DNA of 64,000 bases from Rhizobium sp. ACO-34A (GCA_002600635.1 CP021371.1:3599001-3663000); one strand, 5' to 3'; shown: positions 36,896 to 46,657, counted from the first letter of the stretch. Made by a program: numbers and translations. Notes: generated from the letters alone by a model not told the origin.

Positions 36896-37608
36896 TAGAC
36901 CCGGAAGCCGGCGTCGCGGCGGCTCAGCATCTTGTGCAGATGCACCATCAGCGAGGCCGCAAAGAGCGGCGTCAGCAGGTTGACGATCGGAATGGCGAGA
37001 AAGCCGGCGATCACCAGCCCGCCGATGAAGACGGTCGAGGAATTCTTCACCCGGAACATCCGCGCCTCCTGCGGCGAGCGAAAGCGCATGGCGGCGAATT
37101 CGAAGAATTCCCGGCCGAGCAGATAGCCGTTCACCAGAAAGAAGGCGATCAGGTTCACGCCCGGAACGAAGAGCAGGATCAGCGCCACGATGTTGCCGAG
37201 CACCACCACGCCGAAGAACTTGAGCGACGACAGGATGGCATCGCCGAGCGGCATGGCCACACCCGGCGCATCATCGGGATAATGCTGCTTCTCGATCACC
37301 TCGGCCACATCGTCGAGGAAGAGACCGGCGATGATCGCGGTGACGGAGGAAAGCAAAAGGGCAAGCGCCAGCGCCAGTCCGATGCTCGCAAAAATGCCGA
37401 ACACGAAGCCGAGCCAGCCGGCCCAGTCCGGCATGCCGGGAAGAAAGCCGTCGATCCACGGCATGACGTAAGCGATAAAGCTCTCGCGCACCGCCACCCA
37501 CAGTCCCACGAGGACGAGAACGGTAAGCCCGATGACCTTCCAGAAGACCTTGCGAGTTTCGGGAGCGAAGAGATTGAACAGGGCCAGCCGGGCCGCTTCG
37601 ATAATCAT
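36895..37608 (-). CDS. CysZ/EI24-like membrane protein
   Basis: 237 residues with four or more hydrophobic segments (VIGLTVLVLVGLWVAV, LGFVFGIFASIGLALALALL, FFGVVVLGNIVALILLFVPG, VFIGGLVIAGFLAIPIVNLL) and the EI24-type sequence FVPGVNLIAFFLVNGYLLGREFFE. Relatives include the sulfate transporter CysZ. The start is set at 37608 because ACGGAG is 6 nt upstream; an ATG at 37614 abuts it. The last sense codons are intact. The stop codon TAG is built from the target TA plus the first base of IS630, so the protein is unchanged, but its original 3' end is now about 1 kb away. Confidence 0.8.
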   Translation of the reverse strand: MIIEAARLALFNLFAPETRKVFWKVIGLTVLVLVGLWVAVRESFIAYVMPWIDGFLPGMPDWAGWLGFVFGIFASIGLALALALLLSSVTAIIAGLFLDDVAEVIEKQHYPDDAPGVAMPLGDAILSSLKFFGVVVLGNIVALILLFVPGVNLIAFFLVNGYLLGREFFEFAAMRFRSPQEARMFRVKNSSTVFIGGLVIAGFLAIPIVNLLTPLFAASLMVHLHKMLSRRDAGFRV

Positions 37609-37772
37609 GCACATCTCCGTGAAGTCTGCTCGGATGTAGGAAGCGGCAGGGCGGGCCACAAGCCTTGCCGTTGCACCGGCCCGATAATCAGAAGTGGATC
37701 TGGAAAAAGCAGATCGGGAAGCCTGCTCCGGGAAACCTCCACGCAGCCGGGTTCCGCCGCCGCCCTCCAGCC

Positions 37773-38558
37773 TCAGAGACGATAGAGTTCCGAGCGTCGC
37801 TCCGCGAGATAGGGGTTCTGTTCGCGGCATTCGTCATAGGCCGATGGCTCGACCTCCGCGACCAGCAGCGCTTCCCTTGCACCAGCGCGCGCAAGCTCGT
37901 CGCCGTCGGGACCGACGATCACCGAGCGGCCGCAATATTCCGCCGAGTTCTCCGAGCCGCAAAGGTCGGAATAGACGATGAAGACCCCGTTTTCGAAGGC
38001 GCGCGTCGGCACGACGGCATCCGCGACACGCCGGCTGATGACACCGGCCGGAAGAGCGGTCGGCACCAGCACCAGTTCGGCACCGGCCAGCGCCACGCTG
38101 CGCACATATTCGGGGAACTCGACATCGTAGCAGATCAGCATCGAGGTCTTCATGCCGCAAAGGTCGAAGACATGCGGGATATCGTTTCCGGGCGTAAACG
38201 CCGCCCGCTCCGCATCGCCGTAGAGATGCCCCTTGCGATAGAATTCGCGACTGCCGTCCGGCCGCATCAGCACCGCGGAATTATAGACGGCATTGCCCTC
38301 GCGCTCGGGAAAACCGGCGCAGATGGCGAGATCGAACGTTTCGGCGATATCGGCGAGAGCATCGATCAGTGCCCCATCCCGCGTTTCCGCGATTTCGTCG
38401 AAGAGTTCTCCCAGCGCATAACCGCTTGTCGAAAGCTCGGGCGTCACCAGCAGATCGGCCCCCATGTCGGACGCAGCTTCGGCAGCCCTTGCGATCTTCA
38501 TCAGGTTTTCGGCGATATCGCCGGAAACGGGTTGCATCTGGAAAAGCGAAATCAGCAT
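37773..38558 (-). CDS. Carbon-nitrogen hydrolase (nitrilase superfamily)
   Basis: 261 residues with the complete Glu-Lys-Cys triad: E41 in TPELSTSGY, K109 in FYRKGHLYG, C143 in LICYDVEFPE. The nitrilase-superfamily fold hydrolyses amides or nitriles; the sequence resembles aliphatic amidases and the amidase domain of NAD synthetases rather than true nitrilases. The start at 38558 is chosen because AGGA lies at suitable spacing, unlike the longer frame. Flanked by exoD upstream and the CysZ-like gene downstream on the same strand, with gaps of 95 bp and more. Substrate unknown. Confidence 0.83.
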   Translation of the reverse strand: MLISLFQMQPVSGDIAENLMKIARAAEAASDMGADLLVTPELSTSGYALGELFDEIAETRDGALIDALADIAETFDLAICAGFPEREGNAVYNSAVLMRPDGSREFYRKGHLYGDAERAAFTPGNDIPHVFDLCGMKTSMLICYDVEFPEYVRSVALAGAELVLVPTALPAGVISRRVADAVVPTRAFENGVFIVYSDLCGSENSAEYCGRSVIVGPDGDELARAGAREALLVAEVEPSAYDECREQNPYLAERRSELYRL

Positions 38559-38653
38559 GGGACATTCCTGAAACGGCATTGCGACGGACGGAAGATAGGC
38601 CTGTCAGCAACGCTTTGCAAAGCGCCAGACGCATTGCCGACAGCTTTCCTGCC

Positions 38654-39313
38654 TCAGAAGAGCATGGTCGTCAGAAGCAGGATCACGCCCTTGATCAGGG
38701 CGAACAGCACGCCGGCCACCACGGTCACGGAAATGGCGAACATCATCATGCCGAGCAGCACGCAGAGACCGTCACGTTCAAGGATGCCGAAGGAAAACAG
38801 ACATATGGCAATGGCCGGAAGGATGTTTCCGAGCGGTATCGGCAGGATCAGAATGATCGACAGGATCAGACAGAGAAAGCCGGTCAGATATTCGGCCGGC
38901 GGATGGATCAGGAAACCGAGCCGCGGCCGCAGCATCCTCTCACCCCGGGCAAGCCACGGCGAGACACGGCTAACGACGGCGGAAAAATCGGATCGCGCAA
39001 TCGACCGGTTGGCGATGATCTTCGGCAGCCAGGGCGATTGGCCGAGCATCAGCTGCGCGGAGAGAAAGACCAGCGGCGCGCCCGTCAGCGCCGATGTTCC
39101 CGGCGGCGAGGGAATGACGTTGGGAAGCGCGAAGATCAGGATCAGGGCGCCGAAGGCCCGGTCGCCCATCGCCTGGAAGATATCCGCGACCGAAACGCGT
39201 TCCCGGCTGGTATCGTCTGCGAGGCTGGCGAGGATTTCGGACAGGCGACTGCCGCGCTTCCGCTCGCCGCCATCTGCGGCGAGGTCGGCCTCATCCCCAA
39301 GCATCTCGCCCAT
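38654..39313 (-). CDS. exoD: ExoD family membrane protein
   Basis: 219 residues. An N-terminal soluble part (LSEILASLADDTSRERVSVA) leads into two hydrophobic blocks (FGALILIFALPNVIPSPPGT, and FLCLILSIILILPIPLGNIL with several following helices). NVIPSPPGTSALTGAPLVFL is the family hallmark. ExoD was first described in Sinorhizobium meliloti, where mutants are affected in exopolysaccharide and alkaline growth; the biochemical role is unknown. The ATG at 39313 gives the MGEML start. Confidence 0.85.
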   Translation of the reverse strand: MGEMLGDEADLAADGGERKRGSRLSEILASLADDTSRERVSVADIFQAMGDRAFGALILIFALPNVIPSPPGTSALTGAPLVFLSAQLMLGQSPWLPKIIANRSIARSDFSAVVSRVSPWLARGERMLRPRLGFLIHPPAEYLTGFLCLILSIILILPIPLGNILPAIAICLFSFGILERDGLCVLLGMMMFAISVTVVAGVLFALIKGVILLLTTMLF

Positions 39314-39411
39314 TCCAACTCCCTGTCGAACGATACCGGTGCCCTATGTAGTATCGCCTTAACCGCTGACAATGACGGTTGTTTGATGGAACGATGCCAC
39401 TTGGCGCGCAG

Positions 39412-41256
39412 TCAAACCTGAACGAGATGACCGGCGGACACCTCACGGTACTGCCGCTGCGGCGGCACGAACCCGACAGGCCGGATAGGGCTTTTGATCT
39501 CATCCGTCGAGAGGTTTCTCTTCACGTTTCGTCGAGCGGGATCCGGCACGGGCACCGCAGCCATCAGCTTGCGGGTATAGGGATGCTGCGGGTTCTCGAA
39601 AACCGCTTGTCGCGGCCCTATCTCGACGATTTCGCCGAGATACATGACCGCCACCCGATGCGACACGCGCTCCACCACGGCCATGTCGTGGGAGATGAAG
39701 AGATAGGCGAGATTGAAGCTCTGCTGCAGGTCGAGCAGGAGATTGCAAACCTGCGCCTTGATCGACACATCGAGGGCAGACACGGCCTCGTCCGCGACGA
39801 TCACTTTCGGATCAAGCATCAGTGATCGGGCAATCGCGATGCGCTGGCGCTGGCCGCCGGAGAACTCGTGCGGATAGCGCCGCATCATGTCGGCCTTCAG
39901 ACCCACGCGCTCCAGAAGGCTCGCCGCCTTTTCCCGCGCCTGCGCCTTGCTGCCGAGGCCATGCTCGATGAAAGGTTCCATCACCGCCGATCCCACGCTC
40001 ATGCGCGGATCGAGGCTGGCGAAGGGATCCTGGAACACCATCTGGATGCTTCGCCGCATCTTGCGCAACGAGCCGCGATCCAGCCGCACGACGTCGTAAC
40101 CATCGAGCGAAATCTGGCCGGCCGTCGGCTCGACCAGCCGCGTGATCGAACGCCCGGTCGTCGACTTGCCACAGCCGGATTCGCCGACGAGAGACAGCGT
40201 CTCCCCTTCCCTCAGATCGAAGGAGACGTTCTCAACCGCATGAACGGCACCGCTCTTGCGCCCGAGAAGCCCCGAGCGGATGTCGAACCGCGTCGTCAGG
40301 TTCTTCACCTCCAGAAGCGGTCGCTTGTGTTCATCGACACTTCCAGCTTCCGTTTCCGGCGTGGTGGTCTGCCCGGTCGAGATGTCGATCACCGGAAAAC
40401 GCATCGGGCGCTCCCGCCCGCCCATCGATCCGAGCTTCGGCACCGCCGAGAGCAGCGCCCGCGTATAGGGATGCTTGCCGCGATTGAAGATGTCGTCCGT
40501 CGTGCCGGTTTCCACCGCCTCGCCACGGAACATCACGATGGTGCGGTCGGACACTTCCGCCACGACGCCCATGTCGTGGGTGATGAAGAGAACCGACATG
40601 CCCTCCTCTTCCTGCAACAGCTTGATGAGGTCGAGGATCTGTCCCTGGATCGTCACGTCGAGCGCCGTCGTCGGCTCGTCGGCGATCAACAACTTGGGTT
40701 TCGACGCCAGCGCCATGGCGATCATCACCCGCTGACGCATGCCGCCGGAAAACTGGTGCGGATAGTCGTCGAAACGGCCCTTGGCGTTCGGAATGCGGAC
40801 CTTCTCCAGAAGATGCAGCACCTCTGCCTTCGCCTCAGCCGAAGAGATGTCGCGATGGCAGGTGATCGCCTCGGCAATCTGCTTGCCGATCGGAAAGATC
40901 GGATTGAGGCTGGTCATCGGCTCCTGGAAGATCATCGAAATGTCGTTGCCGCGGACCCGGCGCATCGCCTCGCTGTCGAGCGTCAGCAGTTCCCGGCCAT
41001 TGAGGCGCACGCTGCCCTCGATGCGACTCGCCCCCTTCGGCAACAACCGCATGACAGAGAGCGATGTCACGCTCTTTCCCGAACCCGATTCCCCGACGAT
41101 CGCCACCGTTTCCTTCGGCGCGATGTCGAAGCTCATGTTGCGCACCACCGGGCGCCATTCGTCGCCGATCCTGAAGGATGTCGTAAGTCCCCTCACGGAA
41201 AGGACGGGGACTGCATTGCCTGCCTGCGGATTGCCGTCATTCGTGGCATTCACCAT
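39412..41256 (-). CDS. Peptide-type ABC transporter, fused double ATP-binding protein
   Basis: 614 residues with two complete OppD/OppF-type ATPases in one chain. Domain 1 (about 20-270): [28 protein letters not shown]. Domain 2 (about 310-580): [29 protein letters not shown]. Each ends with the oligopeptide-ATPase C-terminal signature ([13 protein letters not shown] and [13 protein letters not shown]). This GsiA/YejF-like fusion replaces separate D and F subunits. It lies on the minus strand behind the M20 hydrolase, while the matching binding protein and permeases are divergent on the plus strand. The start at 41256 follows CGGAG. Confidence 0.9.
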   Translation of the reverse strand: MVNATNDGNPQAGNAVPVLSVRGLTTSFRIGDEWRPVVRNMSFDIAPKETVAIVGESGSGKSVTSLSVMRLLPKGASRIEGSVRLNGRELLTLDSEAMRRVRGNDISMIFQEPMTSLNPIFPIGKQIAEAITCHRDISSAEAKAEVLHLLEKVRIPNAKGRFDDYPHQFSGGMRQRVMIAMALASKPKLLIADEPTTALDVTIQGQILDLIKLLQEEEGMSVLFITHDMGVVAEVSDRTIVMFRGEAVETGTTDDIFNRGKHPYTRALLSAVPKLGSMGGRERPMRFPVIDISTGQTTTPETEAGSVDEHKRPLLEVKNLTTRFDIRSGLLGRKSGAVHAVENVSFDLREGETLSLVGESGCGKSTTGRSITRLVEPTAGQISLDGYDVVRLDRGSLRKMRRSIQMVFQDPFASLDPRMSVGSAVMEPFIEHGLGSKAQAREKAASLLERVGLKADMMRRYPHEFSGGQRQRIAIARSLMLDPKVIVADEAVSALDVSIKAQVCNLLLDLQQSFNLAYLFISHDMAVVERVSHRVAVMYLGEIVEIGPRQAVFENPQHPYTRKLMAAVPVPDPARRNVKRNLSTDEIKSPIRPVGFVPPQRQYREVSAGHLVQV

Positions 41257-41308
41257 TGCGCACTCCGTTCCACGACGATTGATATCGAAAACGCACGCCG
41301 TCCCGAAA

Positions 41309-42472
41309 TCAGGCGGCGAGCGCATTTTCCGCAAGCGTGACCCAGTAGCTGATGCCGTAGGGGATCGCCTCGTCGTTGAAATCATAGGCCGAATGGTGAA
41401 GGTTCGCGCTTTCGCCATTGCCGATGAAGACGAAGGCACCCGGTCGGGCCTCCAGCATGTAGGAGAAATCCTCCGCCCCCATCAAAGGCGGCATATTGCT
41501 CTCGACAGCCTTTTCACCGGCCACCTTGCGCATGATGCCGAGCGCGAATTCGGTCTCGTCGGCATGATTGAAGGTGACAGGATAACCGCGGCGATAATGC
41601 ACGTCGACGCTCGCCCCGAAGCTGCCGGCGATGCCCCGCGCGATTTCACTGAGACGCTTTTCCGCATAGTCGCGCGTCTCAGGCAGCAGCGTGCGCACGG
41701 TTCCCGAGAGCTTGACGGTATTGGCGATCACGTTGGAGGCTTCCCCGCCATGCACCGTCGCGACGGTGACGACGACGGATTTCAGCGGATCCACTTCGCG
41801 CGAGGCGATTGCCTGCAGCGCGATGACCACATGGGAGGAGACGAGCACAGGATCGATCGTCATGTGCGGCTGAGCCGCATGCCCGCCGCGTCCATGGACG
41901 ATGATCTCGAATTCATCGGCCGCCGCCATCACCGATCCGTTGCGGGTGGCGAAATGGCCGACCGGCAGGCCCGGCGCATTATGCATGCCGTAAACCTGGG
42001 AGATGCCGAACGTCTCCATCATGCCGTCATTGACCATTTCGAGACCGCCGCCGCCGCCCTCTTCCGCCGGCTGGAAGATCACTGCAATGGAGCCGCGAAA
42101 ATTGCGGGTCTCCGCCAGATACTTCGCAGCACCCAGCAGCATCGCCGTATGCCCGTCATGACCGCAGGCATGCATCTTGCCCGGTGTCCTGGACGACCAT
42201 TCACGGCCGCTCGTCTCGTAGATCGGCAGCGCGTCCATGTCGGCGCGGAAACCGACGACGGGCCCGCTGCCGCGACTGCCCTTGATGATCCCCACGACGC
42301 CGGTGCGCCCGATTCCCGTCTGGACTGTGTCGCAACCGAATTCCTTCAGCTTTCCGGCCACGAAATTCGAGGTGTCGTAAACGTCAAACAACAGTTCCGG
42401 ATTCTCATGCAGATGGCGCCGCCAACCGGCCACCTCCTGCTGCAATTCGCTGGCGCGATTGAGCACGGGCAT
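41309..42472 (-). CDS. M20-family amidohydrolase (hippurate/N-acyl amino acid hydrolase type)
   Basis: 387 residues. Binuclear metal ligands: ACGHDGHT, the catalytic Glu pair in FQPAEEGGGG, and a late His in NLHHSAYDFNDEA. The dimerisation insert GRGGHAAQPHMTIDP is present. It cleaves N-acyl or peptide-like amides in the cytoplasm. It sits between the double ATPase and the divergent binding-protein gene, which suggests that the imported substrate is an N-acylated amino acid or small peptide that this enzyme opens. The ATG at 42472 follows GAGGA; a longer frame to 42547 lacks a ribosome site. Confidence 0.86.
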   Translation of the reverse strand: MPVLNRASELQQEVAGWRRHLHENPELLFDVYDTSNFVAGKLKEFGCDTVQTGIGRTGVVGIIKGSRGSGPVVGFRADMDALPIYETSGREWSSRTPGKMHACGHDGHTAMLLGAAKYLAETRNFRGSIAVIFQPAEEGGGGGLEMVNDGMMETFGISQVYGMHNAPGLPVGHFATRNGSVMAAADEFEIIVHGRGGHAAQPHMTIDPVLVSSHVVIALQAIASREVDPLKSVVVTVATVHGGEASNVIANTVKLSGTVRTLLPETRDYAEKRLSEIARGIAGSFGASVDVHYRRGYPVTFNHADETEFALGIMRKVAGEKAVESNMPPLMGAEDFSYMLEARPGAFVFIGNGESANLHHSAYDFNDEAIPYGISYWVTLAENALAA

Positions 42473-42793
42473 TGTTTTTCCTCGTTTTTTGTTCAGTTCC
42501 CACGTTTTTATGCAACCATACTGCGCTGCCTTGAAGCGCCTTTGCAAGCTGCAATTTTCCTCCTTGAACGGAAAATAGGCCTATGCTTAGATAGCCCAAA
42601 TTTTGATCAGGCCCGCCAGCTGCAACAACCGTCAGGTGTGGGTCCAGTATTCGAGTGGAGGCCAACGAATCAAAATTAGCAAACAGGGTCAGAGACATAA
42701 AAAACGCCTGACCTTGTCTATCCCGGAGAGCCGGGAACTCTCCCGCGGATACATGTTTCATACAGCTCCAACAAAAAAATAGGGGAACAGCAT
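42473..42793. other. Divergent control region of the peptide-type ABC locus
   Basis: 321 bp without a gene. It is AT-richer than its flanks near 42540-42700. A stem CAGGGTCAG (42684-42692) / CTGACCTTG (42708-42716) with one G-U pair encloses an A-rich loop. A second GGGAACTCTCCCG fold follows. The binding-protein ATG at 42794 has AGGGGAACA before it. No riboswitch class is recognised, and the two promoters could not be placed with confidence. Confidence 0.4.
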
Positions 42794-44500
42794 ATGAACA
42801 GACTTCGTATTGCATTGGCGGCATCGGTAGCGGCACTGGCCTTCTCGGCAGCGCCCGCATTGGCCGAGCGAGGCTCGGACGGCGAGCTGAAAATTCTCTT
42901 CTGGCAGGCCATCTCCACCCTCAACCCCTATCTCTCCGGCGGCACCAAGGAAGTCTACGGCGCCTCGATGGTCATCGAACCACTGGCGCGTTACGACGAA
43001 ACCGGCGCGCTTGTGCCGATGCTCGCCTCCGAAATCCCGACCGTCGAGAACGGCGGCGTATCCGCCGACCTGAAAAGCATCACCTGGAAGCTGAAACCCG
43101 ATCTCAAGTGGTCCGACGGCACGCCGGTCACGGCCGACGACGCGATCTTCACCTGGAAGTATTGCACCGCGCCTGACGGCGGCTGCGCCCAGGCCGCCTA
43201 TTATGAAGGCGTGACCAGCGTGGAGGCAGTCGATCCCGCCACCATCAAGGTCTCCTTCGCCGAACCGAAGCCTTATCCCTACAGCGCCTTCGTCGGTGCA
43301 CAGTCGCCGATCATCCAGGCGGCCCAGTTCAAGGACTGCCTCGGAGCCAAGGCTCCGGAATGCACCTCCGCCAACTTCGGCCCGATCGGCACCGGCCCGT
43401 TCAAGGTGAAGGAATTCAAGCCGAACGACGTCATCACCTTCGAAGCCAACCCGAACTACCGCGATCCGGCCAAGCCGGCCTTCGCCACCGCCACCATCAA
43501 GGGCGGCGGGGATGCGGCATCGGCCGCACGCGCAGTTCTGGAAACCGGCGAATACGACTACGCCTGGAACATGCAGGTGGAACCTGAAATCCTCGCGACC
43601 ATGGTCGCCGCCGGAAAGGGCGAACTCGTCACCGCCTTCGGCACCCAGGTCGAGCGCATCGACATCAACCCCTATGCGGTCGATCCCTCGCTTGGCGACA
43701 AGCGCTCCACCAAGGAAGCAGGTCCGCATCCGGCCCTCTCCGATCCGGCCGTGAAGAAGGCCCTTTCGCTCGCCATCGACCGTGACGTCATCGACGAGAC
43801 CGGCTACGGCGAGGCCGGCCAGCCGACCTGCAACATCCTGCCCGCTCCCGATATCTACAAGTCGACCGATGTCGACTGGTGCCTGAAACAGGATCTCGAT
43901 GCCGCCAACAAGCTGCTCGACGACGCCGGCTGGGTGAAGGGTTCGGACGGGATACGCGCCAAGAACGGCACCAAGCTCTCCTTCCTCTACCAGACCTCGA
44001 CCAACTCCGTGCGCCAGGCGACACAAGCGCTGGTGAAGGACATGTGGTCCCAGATCGGCGTTCAGGTCGAACTGCGCAACGTCGCGGCTTCCGTCTTCTT
44101 CGGCGGCGATCCGGCAAGCCCGGACACCTTCCAGAAGTTCTATGCCGACGTGCAGATGTACACCAACAACTTCGACGGCACCGACCCGGAAAAGTACATG
44201 GCCGGCTGGATGTGCGACAAGATCCCGAGCCCGGCCACCGGCTGGCAGGGTGAAAACATCGTCCGCTACTGCAACCCGGAATACGACAAGCTCGTCGTCG
44301 AACTCGGCAAGACTTCCAAGCTCGAGGAACGCGCCGTCATCGCCAAGAAGCTCAACGACATGCTGACCAACGACGTGGCGCAGATCCCGCTCATTCACCG
44401 CGGCAGCGTCTCGTCCCATTCGGTCACCCTCGATGGCGTCAGGATGAACGCCTGGGACAGCGAACTCTGGAACGTCGCCGACTGGTCTCGCAAGAAGTAA
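42794..44500 (+). CDS. Peptide-type ABC transporter, periplasmic binding protein (family 5)
   Basis: 568 residues, signal peptide MNRLRIALAASVAALAFSAA ending ...PALA|ER. The fold of extracellular solute-binding family 5 (DppA/OppA) is clear from WKLKPDLKWSDGTPVTADDA, GTGPFKVKEF and ALSLAIDRDVIDE. Eight or so cysteines (e.g. KYCTAPDGGCAQ, FKDCLGAKAPEC) suggest extra disulfides, unusual for the family. It is followed by a perfect 15-bp hairpin and then two permeases, the standard arrangement for making binding protein in excess. The ligand is probably a small peptide or an acylated amino acid. Confidence 0.87.
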   Translation: MNRLRIALAASVAALAFSAAPALAERGSDGELKILFWQAISTLNPYLSGGTKEVYGASMVIEPLARYDETGALVPMLASEIPTVENGGVSADLKSITWKLKPDLKWSDGTPVTADDAIFTWKYCTAPDGGCAQAAYYEGVTSVEAVDPATIKVSFAEPKPYPYSAFVGAQSPIIQAAQFKDCLGAKAPECTSANFGPIGTGPFKVKEFKPNDVITFEANPNYRDPAKPAFATATIKGGGDAASAARAVLETGEYDYAWNMQVEPEILATMVAAGKGELVTAFGTQVERIDINPYAVDPSLGDKRSTKEAGPHPALSDPAVKKALSLAIDRDVIDETGYGEAGQPTCNILPAPDIYKSTDVDWCLKQDLDAANKLLDDAGWVKGSDGIRAKNGTKLSFLYQTSTNSVRQATQALVKDMWSQIGVQVELRNVAASVFFGGDPASPDTFQKFYADVQMYTNNFDGTDPEKYMAGWMCDKIPSPATGWQGENIVRYCNPEYDKLVVELGKTSKLEERAVIAKKLNDMLTNDVAQIPLIHRGSVSSHSVTLDGVRMNAWDSELWNVADWSRKK

Positions 44501-44505
44501 GTGCC

Positions 44506-44539
44506 ATTTCGCCGGGCCGACCCTTCGGCCCGGCGAAAT
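44506..44539. terminator. Intercistronic hairpin (mRNA-stability or attenuation element)
   Basis: Perfect 15-bp stem ATTTCGCCGGGCCGA / TCGGCCCGGCGAAAT with a CCCT loop, 5 bp after the binding-protein stop. It lacks a T-tract, so it is better read as an RNA-stabilising or partial-attenuation hairpin that raises binding-protein yield over permeases than as a full terminator. Confidence 0.7.
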
Positions 44540-44571
44540 CATTTCCTTCGTGACAGTCTGGGGACCAACCG

Positions 44572-45582
44572 ATGTTCACCTTCACCATTCGGCGATTGCT
44601 GTTTGCAATCCCGACGTTGCTGGTCATCAGCTTCATCATCTTCGCCTTGCTCGACCTTGCCCCGAGCGATCCGCTGAGCGACCTGCCGCTCACCATTCCT
44701 CCCGAGGTCCGCGCGCAGATCAGGGACGCGATGGGGCTCGATCAGCCATTCCTCATCCGCTACATGAAATGGCTGCAGCAGTTCTTCATCAATGAACCGA
44801 TCAACATCTTCGAACAGATCACCGGCATGACCGTCGGAGACGGCAACCGCCTGCGCGTGCTCTCATGGGCGACCCGCAGCCCGGTGGTCGACCTGATCGT
44901 CCAGCGCCTGCCGCAGACGCTCTGGGTGGTCGGCCTGTCCTATCTGTTCGGCGTCATGCTGGCGATCCCGATCGGCGTGGTCTCGGCCTACAAGCAGTAT
45001 TCGCTGTTCGACCAGATCGGCACCTTCGTTTCTATGGTCGGCTATTCGGTTCCGACCTTCTTTACCGGCGTGCTGCTGATCGTCGTGTTCAGTTCGTACC
45101 TGCAATGGTTTCCGTCGATCTACGACACCAACCTCGTGGTCAATGACTGGTCGAGCTTCGTCGCCCAGGTCAGGCAGATGTTCCTGCCGGTGCTCGTGCT
45201 GACGCTCTACAACACCTCGCAGATCAGCCGCTTCGTGCGGGCCTCCATGCTCGACAACCTGCACCAGGATTATGTCCGAACCGCCCGCGCCAAGGGCGTG
45301 AAGGAAAAGGTCGTGCTGCTGGTGCACGTCCTGCGCAACAGCCTGATCCCGGTCGTGACCGTCATCGCGCTCGGCGTGCCGACGATCTTCTCGGGCGCCA
45401 TCATCACCGAACAGATCTTCCGGGTGAACGGCCTCGGGCAGCTACTGATCACCGCGATCCAGGGAGCGGACATTCCGCTGGTCCAGACGCTGACCTTCAT
45501 CTTTGCCTTCCTGATCGTGTTCTTCAACCTGATTGCCGACGTTCTCTACGGCATCCTTGATCCGAGGATCCGCTATGACTGA
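44572..45582 (+). CDS. Peptide-type ABC transporter, permease (DppB-like)
   Basis: 336 residues, DppB/OppB family. N-terminal helix FTIRRLLFAIPTLLVISFII and a large first periplasmic loop, then the EAA region (VRTARAKGVKEKVVLLVHVL) and IVFFNLIADVLYGILDPRIRYD at the end, all typical. The start ATG at 44572 lacks a strong ribosome site. Its end overlaps the next gene by 8 bp. Forms the channel with the DppC-like protein. Confidence 0.9.
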   Translation: MFTFTIRRLLFAIPTLLVISFIIFALLDLAPSDPLSDLPLTIPPEVRAQIRDAMGLDQPFLIRYMKWLQQFFINEPINIFEQITGMTVGDGNRLRVLSWATRSPVVDLIVQRLPQTLWVVGLSYLFGVMLAIPIGVVSAYKQYSLFDQIGTFVSMVGYSVPTFFTGVLLIVVFSSYLQWFPSIYDTNLVVNDWSSFVAQVRQMFLPVLVLTLYNTSQISRFVRASMLDNLHQDYVRTARAKGVKEKVVLLVHVLRNSLIPVVTVIALGVPTIFSGAIITEQIFRVNGLGQLLITAIQGADIPLVQTLTFIFAFLIVFFNLIADVLYGILDPRIRYD

Positions 45583-46492
45583 CACCACCGTCGCAGCCGC
45601 TCCCGCCACGGAGAAGAAGAGTTCGCCGCTCGCAGATCTCTGGCGTCAGTTCCGCGCTCATCCCGGCGGTGTCGCCGGCCTTGTGGTCTTCGGCTTCATC
45701 GTCATCGCGGTCTATCTCGGCCCTTTCATCCACACGATCGATCCGAACAAGATCGACATCAAGGCGAAGAATCAGGGGCCGTCCTTCGCCCACCCCTTCG
45801 GCACCGACAATCTCGGCCACGACATGCTGGCCCAGGTTCTCGCCGGCGGGCAGATCTCGCTCGCCGTCGGCATCACGGCCATGCTGCTGTCACTGCTGCT
45901 CGGAACGCTGGTCGGGGTACTCGCGGGTTACATGAAGCGGATCGACGGACCGCTGATGCGGCTCACCGACCTCTTTCTCGCACTGCCGCTGCTGCCCTTG
46001 CTGCTCGTCATCATCATGCTCTTTCGAGATACATTGAGGGCAGCCTTCGGGCCGGAGACCGGGATATTCATCCTGATCGTCTTCGTCATCGGCATCACGA
46101 GCTGGATGCACACCGCCCGCATCGTGCGCGGCGACGTGCTGGCGGTCAAAAGCCAGGAATTCATCCTCGCCGCCAAGTCGAGCGGCATGCATGAATACCG
46201 GGTGATCCTCAAGCACATCCTGCCCAATGTCATGAGCTCGATCATGGTCTCGGCGACGCTCGGCATCGCCTCGGCCATCATCACGGAATCAGCGCTTTCC
46301 TTCCTCGGCCTCGGCTTCCCTTCGGACTTTCCGACCTGGGGACGCCTGCTCTACGACGGCGCCAACTTCCTGCAGATCAACCCGTCCCGTGTGCTCTGGC
46401 CGGGGCTGGCGATCTCGCTCACCGTCTTGAGCGTCAACTATATCGGCGACGCTATCCGCGACGCGCTCGATCCGAGAATGCTGAAACGGTAA
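45575..46492 (+). CDS. Peptide-type ABC transporter, permease (DppC-like)
   Basis: 305 residues. The N-terminal segment (PLADLWRQFRAHPGGVAGLV) and HPFGTDNLGHDMLAQVLAGG, plus the EAA loop (FILAAKSSGMHEYRVILKHI), are DppC/OppC hallmarks. Translation starts at the ATG inside the DppB gene end; an upstream in-frame start is rejected as overlap. The double ATPase that must power this pair is on the divergent transcript. Confidence 0.9.
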   Translation: MTDTTVAAAPATEKKSSPLADLWRQFRAHPGGVAGLVVFGFIVIAVYLGPFIHTIDPNKIDIKAKNQGPSFAHPFGTDNLGHDMLAQVLAGGQISLAVGITAMLLSLLLGTLVGVLAGYMKRIDGPLMRLTDLFLALPLLPLLLVIIMLFRDTLRAAFGPETGIFILIVFVIGITSWMHTARIVRGDVLAVKSQEFILAAKSSGMHEYRVILKHILPNVMSSIMVSATLGIASAIITESALSFLGLGFPSDFPTWGRLLYDGANFLQINPSRVLWPGLAISLTVLSVNYIGDAIRDALDPRMLKR

Positions 46493-46522
46493 GAAGTGGA
46501 AAGCCAATCAGACAACGAAAAG

Positions 46523-46538
46523 GGCGCCTCGGCGCCCG
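46523..46538 (+). terminator. Short hairpin after the permease gene
   Basis: GGGCGC-CTCG-GCGCCC, 6 perfect pairs and a CTCG tetraloop, 30 bp after the DppC-like stop. There is no T-tract, so termination is only likely. In the gap to 46771 the only other feature seen is a RIME-like element. Confidence 0.45.
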
Positions 46539-46571
46539 TCCTTCGATAACAGTCTCCACCGTCTCTTTCGA

Positions 46572-46657
46572 CGTCATCCTCGGTCTTGTACCGAGGATCT
46601 ACCCACGCCAATAAAATCAACGATCAGTAGATGCTCGGGACAAGCCCGAGCATGACG
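46572..46657. repeat. RIME-like intergenic element, copy 3 (diverged, shorter)
   Basis: CGTCATCCTCGGTCTTGTACCGAGGAT and ATGCTCGGGACAAGCCCGAGCATGACG outline two hairpins; 86 bp with the same CGTCATCC / GCATGACG ends as 9239 and 28687 but a different centre. Confidence 0.6.

Noticed and set aside
42684..42716. Stem upstream of the peptide-binding gene considered as a riboswitch
   Set aside because: A single stem with an A-rich loop; it matches no class I know and has no second copy in the window.
42758..44542. 594-codon frame opposite the peptide-binding protein
   Set aside because: Antisense to a gene with signal peptide, family motifs and neighbours; no own support.
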